Assembly: GCA_013399855.1 (NCBI GenBank)
Contig: VXAY01004336.1
Location: 311,760-375,759, forward strand
Direction of reading: 5' to 3'
From: Oxyruncus cristatus
Taxonomy: Eukaryota > Chordata > Aves > Passeriformes > Cotingidae
Length of the DNA: 64,000 nucleotides
Part shown: piece by piece, positions 1 to 13,516 of the stretch
Position numbering within the stretch: position 1 is the first letter of the stretch
Layout: each line of letters starts with the position of its first letter
Notes under the pieces: model-generated
What the model was told of the DNA's origin: nothing
Seen by the model: the letters and a program-made list of their open reading frames with translations, nothing else
Database searches by the model: none
Position numbers and translations under genes: made by a program

Positions 1-1085
1 ATCTGTACAAAAACAATCATGCTATTGTAAAGAGTTTCTTGTGTGTTTGCTGTAAAAGGACACTCTTTGCTTATTCACTGATGTCTGCAAGAGTGAACAG
101 GACCTAAATTCAGACAATGCATGTGTGAAGTCAGCCAAAATAGAAAGAAGTTTATATATATCTGTTATCAGAGAGGTGGCAAATGTTTAATGCTTATACC
201 TTTTTAAAGTGTGCAAAGGAAACTCCTCTATAGCAATGCAATACTACATAGCTTCTACTCCTCAACAATGTTCTGCTCTGAAGGATCTGAAGGATCTGTC
301 CAGACCAAAAGGGAAGAACTCAAGAAGAGGTGAAATTGCAGGCAGAGGAAAAATTATTTACACTGGTATGAAACAGGATTTCATTTTGCCATGGTAAGTA
401 CTGCACACTTCATGTTAACAGGAAGTATGTTAAGAGAAAGATGAACAATAAAAATGCTTCTAATGCATTTATTATTGTAAACATAACATGCATTATATTC
501 AAACACTCAGTATAACTTACTTAATGCCACAGGCCAATTAGATCATCTCCAATCACATGTGGAAAGAGCTCAAGCTGATCTAATTTGCCCATGAATGCTC
601 CATTTATTTCTGTGTTTCTAATGTTTTTATACCATTATAAAATGATCACTAAACATACCCTCCAGTATGGAGCCTCGGTGCACTCAGAAATGTAGGTTCA
701 GAAGACCATTCTTCTAGCAAAACAGTGTTAACTGACTGTACTTCTAAATTATGTTGCTTAATAGTCAGTGGACATCTGATGCTAAATAGGGAACCCTTGG
801 ATCTACACCTGAAAATACTGCTGCTAATATTCAATTGAAAGTAAAGTCAACTACTTATATTATCAGAGGAAGAAAAAAACAGCAAACCACCAAAAAACCA
901 CTACAGACTCTAATTTTATTAGTTTTGTGGGTTTTCCCCTGTAGCAGTGCTGATCTTTATAGTGGGTTGAATGACTCAGGAATTTTAATTCTTAGTATCT
1001 TCTGGTTCTAAATAGTTTTTTATACCTTCAAAGTCCTAACTGTATGACAAATAATCTGAGACTATAGTATTGTAAAACTATATAT

Positions 1086-1100
1086 AAAAAAAAAAAAAAA
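1086..1100. repeat. Poly-A tract (A15)
   Basis: An uninterrupted run of 15 A follows a short TATATA. No transposon body is recognisable upstream, so it cannot be called a retroposon tail. Confidence 0.9.
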
Positions 1101-4100
1101 GACCAAAAAACCAAAGAAAACAGTGCATGAAGAAAAGTCTGCAGTGATATTTGGTGCTTCTGTTTATTTTGTTACAAGAAGGGGTTAGCTCCACAGTAAA
1201 AAGGGTAATGGAGAAGACAGTGGTACCATTTTACTATACTGTCTTTAAATGAATGGACATTTTATGGCTGAAAATTTTGTTATGTTTTATGGAAAATCTG
1301 GAGAGTGCTCACAATTTGACAGACACTTCTAATTCATAGACAAGGGGTACACATCACTGTTTAATAAGTTGAAGGCTTGGGTCTTATGACAGGAAACATT
1401 TTGTTTCTTCTTGTTTCAGATGGGTTACATTATCTCATTATTTCTATCTAGTGGTATCAGAGTTTATCATATGGATCAAGTTAGCCCTAATAGTCTGTTT
1501 TCCCTCCTTGTCATCTTCACGAGAAGCATTCAATCAGTACACTCACACAGTCTGAACCACTAACTCAAAGCTGGGTTCTTTTTTTCCTTTCTGTTGCATT
1601 TCTCTTAACTTTAATGCATGTGATACATTGTATTTCACTGCCATTGGAGAGTGTCATAAACATCTAGGAGACTCCTATGCAAGTTTCTCTAAATATTTTC
1701 TTGGTTGAACCAAGACTGGGACTGTATCCATCAAAACCCAGAAATATTCACTGCCATGTGAGACTCATTCAAGCGGTTTTCTGCATCTGTAGTTGTAACT
1801 GCATTGAATGTCTTTAATAAAACTCTACTTTTCCCTGGAGTGATTGAAGTAAAACACAATATTTTAGTTATATACTGTATCTCACATGAAATGTAATGAT
1901 CTGAACTTACAGTATGTTAAAACCCTTCGTCACAGCACAAACTGAACAGTAGGCAAGGTCTAGTGTATGTTACAGGACATTAAAATGAGCATTCAACCAA
2001 AAGAAAATCATAAGCTGACTCTGCCATAAATCTTGTGAACCCCTGGTGGCTATTAAAATTCCGCCAAAATTCACATGCTAAGGATGTGATTCCAGTCAAT
2101 CCAACTTATCAACCTTGAGGGCTGATTAAAGCAATCACACCATTTGAATTAACTGCTGGAAGTGGGATTTTGTAAAATGCAACACAAAGTGGAAGCTTTG
2201 GCTTGCTTAACACTGAAAAGTTAATAGGAAACTGTAAACTTTAAGAAAAATGTTAGGCCAGTTCATAAAAATTTCTGTGTGTAAGGACTGATCCCTTTTC
2301 TCCTACATTTTCCGGCATTCATCTGCTCAAGAAGCCAAATCGTTTATACTGTAACCATTTTCAAATGCCATTCATATATACTCTTTAAAGCTAGGAGTTT
2401 CTTGTCCATCCCACTCCCACTTCTGCTCTGGACTTCAATCTCCTCCTTAACAAATCAGGGAGGTGTCCATTTACAGACAGCAGGAAATAACTCCATTAAT
2501 CACAGAAAAGGATTCTTTATGTAGAAAAAAAGCATGCACCACACTTTTCCACATAAAGACGTGATATTCATGTGGAAAGGGCCTGAAATAATTTTTATGA
2601 ATAGGGCCCTTGGTGACTAATTCTTTTCTGAGGAGGGTAACAGGCAAATGTTATCCAGATGCATTCCTCTGGAATTATTCCCAGTTTCTGGAAGTGAAAA
2701 CTACTGTACCTGTGGTACAATACAGGGTAGTCAGTGAAACTTGATATCAGCATAAATAGTGCAACTGTATTCCCTTCACTTCTCACCATTGCTATAAAAA
2801 TCTGATCTGTTGTAAACATCTACCAAATCACCTCCCAGTAATTCAGTAATACCTGTGCCTATTCACACACAGATTTATGTATGGGAGGGAAAAGTAACTG
2901 TGTGAGGTTGCAGTCCACCTCAACAACTGAGTCAAACAAAGATCTGAAGCTTTGAAAATTTTCTGACTCCAGCCAACAAAGGGAAATATTTACTCCATTT
3001 AGAAGGATTTTTAGGATGGAAACACTATACCAGTCCTGCTTAAACAATGTTAGCACAGTGATTTAGAGTCCACTGTCACAAATAGTCATAATGATAGTAA
3101 CAAAAATAGACCCGCAACACCGTTTTTGGAGTTTATTCATGGTGTACTACTACCTTTCAGACATAAAGGTCAAAGTACTCGAAAGAAACAGTAACTGCTG
3201 TTGTGCTGAAGGCATGGACATTGGGCAAGATGATGTGAAGGGACTTGCACAAGCCATTCAACAAACATCTCCAGTGGCAGCCTCAAGGATTTGCAAAGTT
3301 AAGCATTAGAAAATCCTTAACAAAGAGTTCTAAGTAAAGACCAGCCTTTCAGTTTGTCTCCAGTGTGGTGATAAGTGGTTTCTTGTAAGTGTTGGAACAG
3401 TTTGAAAATACCCCTTCAGAATGGAGAACAGTGTTGTTGTAACGCACTCTCCAGCTATTTGCCAAGCTAAATAAGAAAAATCTTACTTTTCTGATACAAA
3501 AAAGCCCATTAAACCCCTACAAGGTTTATTTGTTCATATGCGGTTTTATATTTCTTTGTAACTACAAAGCAAGAGGAGACACTGTGTATGTATTCTGTAT
3601 CCTGTCACTACCTCTACTTTTTTGACAGCTTGTAATTGTTTCCAGTAATTTATGAGACATTAGATTGCAATTTCTACATAGAAGTAGTTAAGAAATTCTT
3701 TTAGGCACTTGTTAGAAGTTTTTAAAATATATCAGTTGCTCTCCTAATTGTAGCTGTTGAAAATTCTTGCCTACCTGAGTAACAAGTAGAGAGATACAGG
3801 GATTTCCAGGAGTTATTTCACTGAACTTAAGACAGGTATCTAAGATAAGTCTTCTTTTTGAGATATGGTTCTTTCTCCACTGCCTGTAGAAAGTATTTAG
3901 ACAACTATCTTAAAATGGAGGCCTATATTTTAGGCTGCTGCAGTTAAGGGAAAGTCACAATTAAGGCCAACGTTGCCCTCTCTCAGACTTCCTTGTCAGT
4001 CATACAGAAGGGAAAATAAGTTTAACTGACATACAAAAAATAAGGCATTGATACACATTTTAAAACTCCTAGTTACAAGTTAATAGTTCCAGAAGTTCTG

Positions 4101-4472
4101 ACACAACTTTCTCATTAGAAAATAAGTGAGAAGTGCCATATTTGAGGTAGGATGATTGGATACAGAATTTATTGTCACTTGTCTGAGAAAAGCTGTGTCA
4201 CCCTGACTCCTGCTTACACCAGCACATAACCATCAGACCTTTGTAGCAGATAGCCGTTCTCTGAGCAATGAATATTCCAAAACGTAACAGCAAATCTCAT
4301 CTGATATGAGGTTCTGATTCTGTTTTGCAAAGATACTCTGCCTTTTCCACAGACAGGTATCTACTCCAACTACGTAATTTAGATGGATCCATAAATGCCA
4401 TCAACGTGCTTGTAGCAAGCGTGGGTAGAGTCCTTCCCTAATTTTCATTCGAAAAGCCTAGCCATGAAATAT

Positions 4473-4497
4473 TTGTGATTTGAAAAACAAATCACAA
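4473..4497. other. Perfect hairpin, 10-bp arms, 5-nt loop
   Basis: TTGTGATTTG is followed by AAAAA and then by its exact reverse complement CAAATCACAA. It would form a compact stem-loop as RNA, or a small cruciform as DNA. It is too short for a microRNA precursor and has no T-run that would suggest Pol III termination. Function is unknown and it may be chance. Confidence 0.85.
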
Positions 4498-7400
4498 CAA
4501 ACTACCACTTCCCCTTCTCTGCCAGGTACTCCTTGACTAGAAATTACAGTCATATGCTCATAATATCTATGTTCTTCTCTACTACAAAAATAGGTGTTTC
4601 TTGAACAAATGGTGGTCCAGGACAGTAGTCAGAGCTCCTGTGATATAAACTGAAAGGGTGATTTAAAACCTTCAGATTATAGTAACTTCTCTGGAAGCTA
4701 ATCTAATGCATTTAAACACAAAACAATTTATTATGCAGGTTCCAAAAGCTTCTTTTTTAACAAGGCAAAGAGTTGATCTTCTGTTAGTACTCAAACTGAA
4801 AATGTTCACAGTCTTGTAAGAAACAAGTCTTGTACTCAGGCACTATTGAATGGACACTTTTTTAGTGCACTATGAAAAGTGGGAATTGATCTGCATATCA
4901 TATTTTATTTCACCCTAACAAATAGATATTTGGTAGGGAGAGAATGTATAAAACATTATGGTGAAAATGTATGGTGAGATGTATGTGAAAATACTTGTAT
5001 GTACAAAGATGGCTAATCCTCTAAAATACTTAAGCACTGGTGTGTTTTTATTAATGAAATTAGTTTGTCGTGTACTTAAGTATTTGCAAAAGCTAGATCT
5101 TTAGATAGCAAAGGTTGGATTTTTGGTACTTAACAAATGTGAGAAACAGCACTTGGGTAAGTTTCTTGAAATCTGTAGCCCAGTTCCCACAAATATTGTT
5201 TCCTAATACTGGAACAGCACACTAAGGAAGAACATTTTTCCAAGTGTTATTATTTGCTGGAATACTGAACAAAGTCCCAATGCTAAATGCCACACTAGAC
5301 ATCATGAAAGAATGTCATAACTTTTGTAATACCAACAGAAATAAAAACACAATACCTTATGCTGACTGGAGGAAAATCTTTCTGCTGATGTTTTCTTCAG
5401 TTCTCTTTGGCTTTTGCCTTGTTCATTTGTTTTATTTATTCTGTTTCTAAGAATCAGAAACCAATAGACTGGTTTCCTTGACAAGATAATATCCCAGCAG
5501 CCATAGTCATCTGGGCTGGAGAAAATCAGCTGTCATACATGCTGTGAAATGAAGCAAGGGTTTAAAAAGGCCTTATAAATAGATCCACTCCTCACTAACA
5601 TCAAAATGGATTCTTCCCCTTCTCTGACTTAATATAACCTGAATTTGACCTGCAGGGTATATTGCAAGGCTCATCTTTTTTCACTCTATTGAAAATGGGT
5701 GTATACAATAGCTATTGTAAAAGCAGAGCATTGATCAAGCAGGGAGGGAGGATCAGTATGTGAAGAGATGTTTCTTAAATTGCTCTATCAGGTGGTATTT
5801 TCAGATTACTTCAATGGCATTTAGGCCATATGGAGAACTTCTTTTTTCACATTTACAGGAATCTAAATAAATAAATAACCCTGTTGCATGAGCTATGAGC
5901 TGTGAGCATTAATTTTTCACACTGCCTGTTACTAGCCTCAGCTGCTCCAGTTGAGATTTCTGGGGTCAGGCAGTCATCCTGACAAGGTGGATAAAATGCT
6001 CAGTTTGCCAAGGAATATAAATAGTACTAATTTACTGGCATACTATCCTTGCTTACAACTAAATCTATTTCTCTTTTTTTCTTTCTGAGCTGTCAGAGAG
6101 CATATCCATCTACAACAGCAAGTTTCTCTCCAGTGTGTGATATAGACCTCTTCTGACTGTTATTTTCAGGGCTGTGCCTGTTGAGCAGGTCAGGCAGAGC
6201 TGTCGCTGGTCGCTGACCACCCCAGTACTGGCAGTGGCATCCCAGTACCATCCTAGTGATTCTAACTTGTAACATCACCCCTGTTATTTTATTATTGCAA
6301 AACAATCACAATAAACTGCTAATTAATTAGGGGTTGACATCGATCCCAGAGTCGGCATGAATCAGAGTGCCGTGCACAAAATTTAGTAATGTCTGGACCA
6401 TAAGTCACTATGGCATATCCCATGAGCAAATCCGGCAGCTCTTTCCCCTCAAAAACCAAGATGCTCCATCAGCTACATTGAACTGAAATATGAATGCTCA
6501 GGTGCTGCGTGTGCCAGTAACAGCACTAATCACTCTCATTTCAGAGTTGGTATTCAAGACTCTATTCATGCCCCGAGGAGAGTTATGCAGCTGCTCAGTG
6601 CTTTCTTTTAGAACATGCATGTGGGAGGTAGGTTGCATAATGAGACGTAGCCCTATATTATGTCCTCATCTGTACGTGGGAGGGTTTGAGCAAGCAGCAG
6701 CATATCTCAGTTTAAAAAAGGCCTTGAAGAAACACCTCTTTTGGCTTGTAGAACAGATCACATGATCATTTCAAGATGTTTCTGCAGCACCCCAAGAACA
6801 GCAAAACTCTTGATTTTCTTTCTAGTGAAATGGAAGAAAGTTGCTTCCTGCAGATCTGTGCCACCAAAGCTGAGGTCTTACTGGTCACACACGCTGCTGC
6901 TGCTTAACAATAGCCACTTGTCATACGGGCTTGTGCTGAAAATTTAGCAACAATGTTGTTGAGATCAGCGCATCTAAGGGAAAACCCAAGCCTAGTTTCT
7001 GTAAGAGTATGCCTGCCAGCTCCAAATTGTAGAGCTACCCTTTCTAGACCAAATACGTATCCTTTAACATCTCCTTAATATGTCAAAGAGTGAAGCAAAA
7101 TAAGAGATCTGTGGGCATCAGAATTAAAGTTTTGAATAGAAATACATTTTCCTATGGTGGACCAAATGCAAACACCCTGCCCTTTTTTTTTCTTGTAAAA
7201 TGCCGTTTTGGGTGTCTTGTTCTTAGTAATCTCTTGGGCAATACCTGTTCCTGAATCCTGTGGTTTCAGTGCATTCACTCTATTTCTCAGATTCCTTTTT
7301 CCCCCCACATTTGGTCAGGTCTTTTTCTCTGCTTAAAGCAGCTCTTGCAGGGAGATCACCTCATAAATCTGGGATTAGTACAGAGCTGTACTCACCATCT

Positions 7401-10400
7401 TTTGGTCACCATCTCTGTTGTGCTGGCTCTTGCCTAGTTCACAAAAACTACCAACAAAATTTCTAAGTAACAGGAGATAACTTTTTAAAGCATCTCAAGA
7501 AACTTTTACTTTTTATTCCTTATAATACTTTTAATCTTATTTTCTCAGTCCAGGTCTCTCTGTGGGATGTACACCCGACATATACAGTATATTATAAGAG
7601 ATTTTTTTAAAATGTGAAGAACTAAGTTTCTAAACACTTAGACCACCAAATACTCTAATTAAAAAAAAAATTAATTACTATTTCCACTAGCATCAGAAGA
7701 AGAAATAGGTCCAAACCATTTCTGATTCTGATAAACAGATTTCCAGTAAGTTGAGTATGGTGTTTCTTAACTACTTTAAGATCAGATTTGTATCTTAACT
7801 TCTATGAGTTTTTCATAGCAATGTTGGAGAGTTTTTTGTAGTGAAAATTAAACTTTCAGAAAAATTGAACTTTCTGAATGCAAATTTTTATTTCTCTTAA
7901 AATTACCATTTTCACATTAAAAAAACCCACCACACAAGCTTTTTCACAAAAGGAAGCTGATTAAATTTACAACTAAAGAAAAGAACACTAAGTAATCTAG
8001 TTAAAAACATGACTTGTCCCTTGTTACCTTGCCTAAGGAAATTTGAGATTCTAGAAAAAGGTGTTTCTCAGAATGAGGAGGAAAAAGAGAAACTGATGAT
8101 ATTTAAGAGATTTCAATATCTTCTTTATTCCTCTCAGAGTCATACTAAGCACAGGATTTGGACACACAAAAACTGCCGCCTGCGTGATTTTGGGTGATAA
8201 TTTCTGTAACTTTCTTCTCATTAGTTTCTCCAAGATCATCATGCTGTCCCGAGAAATCCTTTCCCTATGGACTGAACATCTTTCTCCATGTTTCCTCACA
8301 CAAAACCTTCTGCTACATGGCCAACAATTGGCAGTGGGCACAGAGATACACTGTTCCTCAAGGAACTGTGATGAAAAATATGATTCACATCTACAAAATA
8401 CAGCTTCCAGGGCCGAGTCATGGGGGGTTGCACCACACACCTTTGTGCAACTTCAGAACCAATGTCTGGGACTAAGGCATCTGATAAGTATATAAAAAAC
8501 ACTCTGTGGATATATAGCTCTATTGTCTGTTTTTATAACCTACTACATAAATTTCTGAATTAGTAAAAATAACCACAGTATTTATGTATTTTTCATGCTG
8601 ATACTTTTACGTATAGTTGTCATATCCTGACCAGAAAATTTTAATTACTGCTATTTAATTTCTAACAAATATATATATGCCATTACTACAAATTTATTTA
8701 GATAACATTGTCTGGTTTCACAGAGACTCATAAAATGATCTGCATTGAAGAGCACAACCTCTCAGCTGCCACATTATCAATACGTTGAGTTCTTTATGAA
8801 TAATTTTCTATTTATCTCTTCTAGAAGTAATCAGAAAAGAGTCACTTTAAATAAACTTCTCTTCACAGATGATTGATTGATTATAGAAAATGTAATTTCC
8901 TATCCTTTCCAAAGATCTAGTTTCATATATAACTAAACATTTAACTATATTGGAAACAAGTTGGTTTTACTTTTCTCATGACAGAAAGGTTAAATCAATG
9001 ACTGTTGAATCCCCTCTTACTTCAAGTATAGTTCCCTTCGCAAGGACTGAGCTGAAGAGAAACCATCTAAATACATGGCAATTTCAGTTAGAAATATTTG
9101 AATGGAGAATGTTAGCAAGTATGTGCAAGTATGGGTCTCTACATACAAGGATTCATCATGCCATTTCTAGCCCAAAGCACTGAAACGTTGCATGACAATA
9201 AAATATGCTTATGTTGGACATGACGTGCTTTCGGCTACCCTGGTAGAACTCAGGGAAAACAGTAAGGCAGCACCTAAACAAATAAGCAGATGGCCCGTTA
9301 CTGCTTGCTCCTCAGGAAGAAAACATATGGATGTTCAGCAGTTTTCAATTAATTTTCTAAGGAGAAGGCACAGAGGTCCCCCTGAGCTGAATGGGCTGAC
9401 CAGAGATAAGGCTCCAGGGAGAAGCCGGCACCTCCTCCTTGTCCCTACTCCCTGAACCATCCCCAAAGTAGGACATGCTGGCCCCAGGAAGTCAGAATGG
9501 ACACCATGCAGAGGGTGGGCTGGGCAGCCACTGCAGCCATGGGGACAGAACATCTTATCTAGGCTAGTCTGGCCTTGTTGTGGTTTTCCTGCTGGGCAGC
9601 AGAGAGCTTACACTGCATCCCTTTCACTGACCCATATACAGTGTTCCCTTCTGGTTTGCTGAACACTCAAACAATTTAAAAATAATATTTAGCAATTTAT
9701 GATCATATCTTGATAATTGTCAAGTGTGCTGAGGCATAATTTCATCTCAATGTCTAAAAAGTTTATGACAGGAGGTTTCTAACCACAGAAGTTTTCCTGC
9801 CAAAACTGAGTAGATTTTAGCTCTGGCATTAAGAGAAGGGGAGGGATAAGCCATGCCATGTGATGCAATAGCCTTTCTTTGTCAAACATAGTTGGTTTCA
9901 GTTATGACTCAATATGAAAAGACAGGTTCCTAAAGAAAGTTTCCACATTTCAGTGCCATTCATAAATATTTTAACTTGCTTTTACCTAATGCACGAATGA
10001 AAAATCCATAAAGAGGATTTGACCTTAAACCCTTAATTGACAAAGACTAGTTTAAATCCTCTGCAATAGCCGACTAATGCAGTACCATTATGAATCATAA
10101 GGAATCTTAGCATGATGCATTCCCATTGTCACTGAACTAGTTAAAGCCAGTGAAGCATGACTAAATTGTTGTGACATTTTCCCAGCCCTACTATTACCTG
10201 TCAGATGGGAAAAAATCAAGGCGTCAGGACAAGCTTCCATATTGATGTGCTTGCTGTTGATATTAATTGATGTAAATGGATAAGCTTGTCCATCAACAGT
10301 AACAAGCACATCTGCTCATTGTAAAAAGAAATCTTCTTAACCTTCTGTTCTTTTCAGACTCCTTTGATATGAAAAAATACTCACTTCTATACGCAGCAAA

Positions 10401-10629
10401 TATGATGTCTATTTTGCTTGTTTTTATATTTTTTTTTTCTAATTTGCTGACAAAATGAAATATGAACTATTCTGGTATTTCATGTTCTGGCTCACAATGG
10501 ATTGAGTTATATAAAGTAGGACACGGACAAATTACAAAAGCCAGAACAAGCAGGGTACCTAATAGTCTTACATAACTGCAAACAGTCCGTATCTGCTTTA
10601 ATCCATCATCTTCCTTACTGCTCTTCAGG

Positions 10630-10673
10630 AAAAAAAAAAAAAAAATTTTCTTTCTTTCTTTCTCTTTATTCAT
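10630..10673. repeat. Poly-A(16) followed by TTTC-rich tract
   Basis: Sixteen A are followed directly by TTTTC and several TTTC units ending in CTCTTTATTC. This is a compound low-complexity repeat. No associated element is recognisable. Confidence 0.85.
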
Positions 10674-13129
10674 TTTAAGTAAAAGAAAGTTTGCATGGAC
10701 TAAAATAGCAAGCCTTTCCCTGAGAAGTACTATGGAGATCTATAACAAAGAATCCTTTGGGTTCTTTCCTGGATGAATTGACTAATTCCTGGTAAATATT
10801 ACATGTTGTGATACAAACAGACTTCCCCTAAAAATCCTATTGGCAGTATGGTACTTGTGACAACAAAGCCTGCTCATAGAAAGAATACATTTATTTCAAA
10901 CGTCATCCTCCGTCCTATGATTTTTTTTTTCTTCTGCTTGGTTAAAAATAAAACAGTAGTAACAATTAAAAGTATAACATAATCATGCTGTATTCTTTGT
11001 ATTTTCATTCAGCTATGATTTCAATTTAATTAGAAATGTGATGTCTCCTAGCAGAAATAAAGTATGTACTGAGCATCATGTTTGTTGTTTTGAAATCATA
11101 TTAATGAAGGCAGCCACTGTTGCAGACTATATTTAACATTTCTGTTGATAGAAACAGAGAATAATTCAGAAATATCTTCATGTTGGTGAGATATTTACTG
11201 GAAAATAAAACCAAATATTGAGAGAAAGGTAAATGGAAATGTAATCAAGTTAGACAGAAATATTTTCAATACAGTACATAAGAAAATTGATACTTCTTGA
11301 AGAGAAGTAAACTGTAATATTTTTGAAAACCTCGATATTGTCATCATCTAATACAAATCTTTAAGGTATTTTTTATGTTTTATCTAACATATCTGTACTA
11401 TGAAGTCCAACTAATCTGAAAGTAATGTTGAGATCTGAAACAGGCATGAATACTGATGAAGGCTAAAAGGATGCCAAATTAAACCTAAACTCATATCCTC
11501 TTTGTTGTAAGCTATGTTGGCATATGTCTTTTTGCAGAAAGGTCTTACAGTCCTTCTGAGGCTGTGGCTACAAATCCAGACCATATGCATCTCCTGGGAA
11601 TAGTTTAAACAAAGAGTACCAGTTAGCCTATTGTTAAATTATCTTGTTTTTCCTTTGCACTTCTGTATGAACGTTACTCCTACACCATTCCCTAGCAAAT
11701 GAAATCTTGCTCTGAAGACTGGAAGTTCCAGCCAGTCACTATTTATAACATTCACACTCAAAGGAAAGCGTAGAGGTTTCAGTACTATCCAGATTACAGC
11801 CTGGAAAGCTGTTGTCTCCCCAGCACAGTTGATACAAGCAAGTTACTGGAAGGCTCTTTTCAGTTGTTTAAGAGTTATTCGAAATAGCCAGGAAAATGTC
11901 AGCTAACACAAACACATCACAATGCCTGATGTGATACCTCTCTTCTTTTGAATCATTCTTCCATTTCAGAACATAAAAACCAAATAACATGTTGAAATTT
12001 CCTTTCAACGTGATAAGTCTTTTGATCATTCATTTCACCTGGGTCCTATGGGTGCATTTATTTGTGAGCTGAAAATTTTCTGCCAATGTAAACAAGTGAA
12101 AGAGCATTGAGGGGCTTTGCTGAGCTGTAGCCACTTACCAGAGCAGAGACCATGTCCCAAAGCCTTTGAAAGGTAGAAAGTTATTTTTTTTTTAAACAAT
12201 TATGCTTGAAATAAAAAATATCTTTATATCAGACCCGAAGAGGCATAACATTCACTGCAGAGGTATAATTCACTTTGAATCTAAACAAATAATGTTATAT
12301 TGCTTCGATTTTCTTTTCCTAATGGTTTTAAAGACTGAAAAGTTTTCCTTATAATTTAAAACTATAATAATCAGTAACTCTTCACAATATTTGACGTAAA
12401 GCAATTTTCGAAATAGTTCAAATAAATATCATTGATCATAAAGTATGGGAAAAATGTACTAAAGTGGATTAAAAAGTAAATACTTTTTATAACCAAGACA
12501 ATATAACATTTTCTAGTCTCTGTATTTACATTTTGTACAGAAACAAAAGAAGGTATTTTGTTACAACTCATTGGTATGATGTTAACTACCACTTCGCCAA
12601 AATTCAAGAATTTGCAGCAACTGCATTAAGTTCCCCACAGATACTAAATAACAGCTATGATATAATCATAAATTATGCCTCTCAGGATTAGATTTTACCC
12701 AAATATAAATCAGATAAATTAAGAAATATAGGAGGAAATAACAGGTTTAATCTGATTAATGATTTTTAATAATCACTGATCTCAATTGTATTTTAACTTA
12801 AAACCTGAAATTGAATGCTATCTCATTTCCCTAGCAGTCCAAACAACTCTTTGAAAACAGAAATAATGTTATGACAGTATTTAATTTCTATTATGGAAGC
12901 TATATCTTGCAATACAATATAGAGAGCATTGCAGCAATCATTGCAGTAATTATTCAGATGTTCTTGAGCATCCAATGGATCATGCCATGATTTATCACAG
13001 CTTTCTTAATAACTACCAGCACAATGATCTAAACCTTTTATCATTTTGATTCTGAAATAACTCAATTCAACTTCAAATAATTATTCAGTTCTAAATTATT
13101 GTAACCCAGAGAAGAAATTGCCCATCTCT

Positions 13130-13150
13130 TTGTGTGTGTTTGTGTGTGTG
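13130..13150. repeat. Short interrupted TG microsatellite
   Basis: Two TG runs, each of about four or five repeats, are separated by a TT interruption. The tract is short and imperfect, so probably of low polymorphism. Confidence 0.85.
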
Positions 13151-13441
13151 AAAGTGTCTGTGAATATATGCACTACTTTTCAGTGCAGTCAGATCTGCTC
13201 TACGCACAACCGTATGGTTCAAGTCTTTGAGACTTATGATCACTATATATGTTAAATGTCAAACAAATTTAAAGACAAAAACTGGGGAAGAAACACTTGC
13301 TTACTTAGACCAGAGACATGAGGTAAAAAAAAAACTCTATGAAGGGAACTGTAACTTTCTTTTAACTAAAATGCATATTTGAGATGATGAAACAATTCAC
13401 AAATTCATGTATAATTTATCATTTTTCAGCAAAAACATTTT

Positions 13442-13516
13442 AAAAAGTCAAAACACTTCACTCTGACATTTTCAAGTGAAATGTTTTGATTTTTTTCATT
13501 TCAAAACAACTTTTCA
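13442..13516. repeat. Alternating inverted repeat (three arms)
   Basis: Arm 1 (13448-13462, TCAAAACACTTCACT) pairs with arm 2 (13475-13489, AGTGAAATGTTTTGA) at 14 of 15 positions across a 12-nt loop. A-rich and T-rich flanks extend the stem. A third copy of the arm (13501-13516, TCAAAACAACTTTTCA) lies just downstream in the orientation of arm 1, so arm 2 could pair with either neighbour. This could be the decayed core of an old palindromic transposon or a local duplication. No flanking target duplication was identified. Confidence 0.7.

Noticed and set aside
281..298. AAGGATCTG repeated twice in tandem
   Set aside because: A two-unit 9-bp duplication is too small to interpret and has no supporting context.
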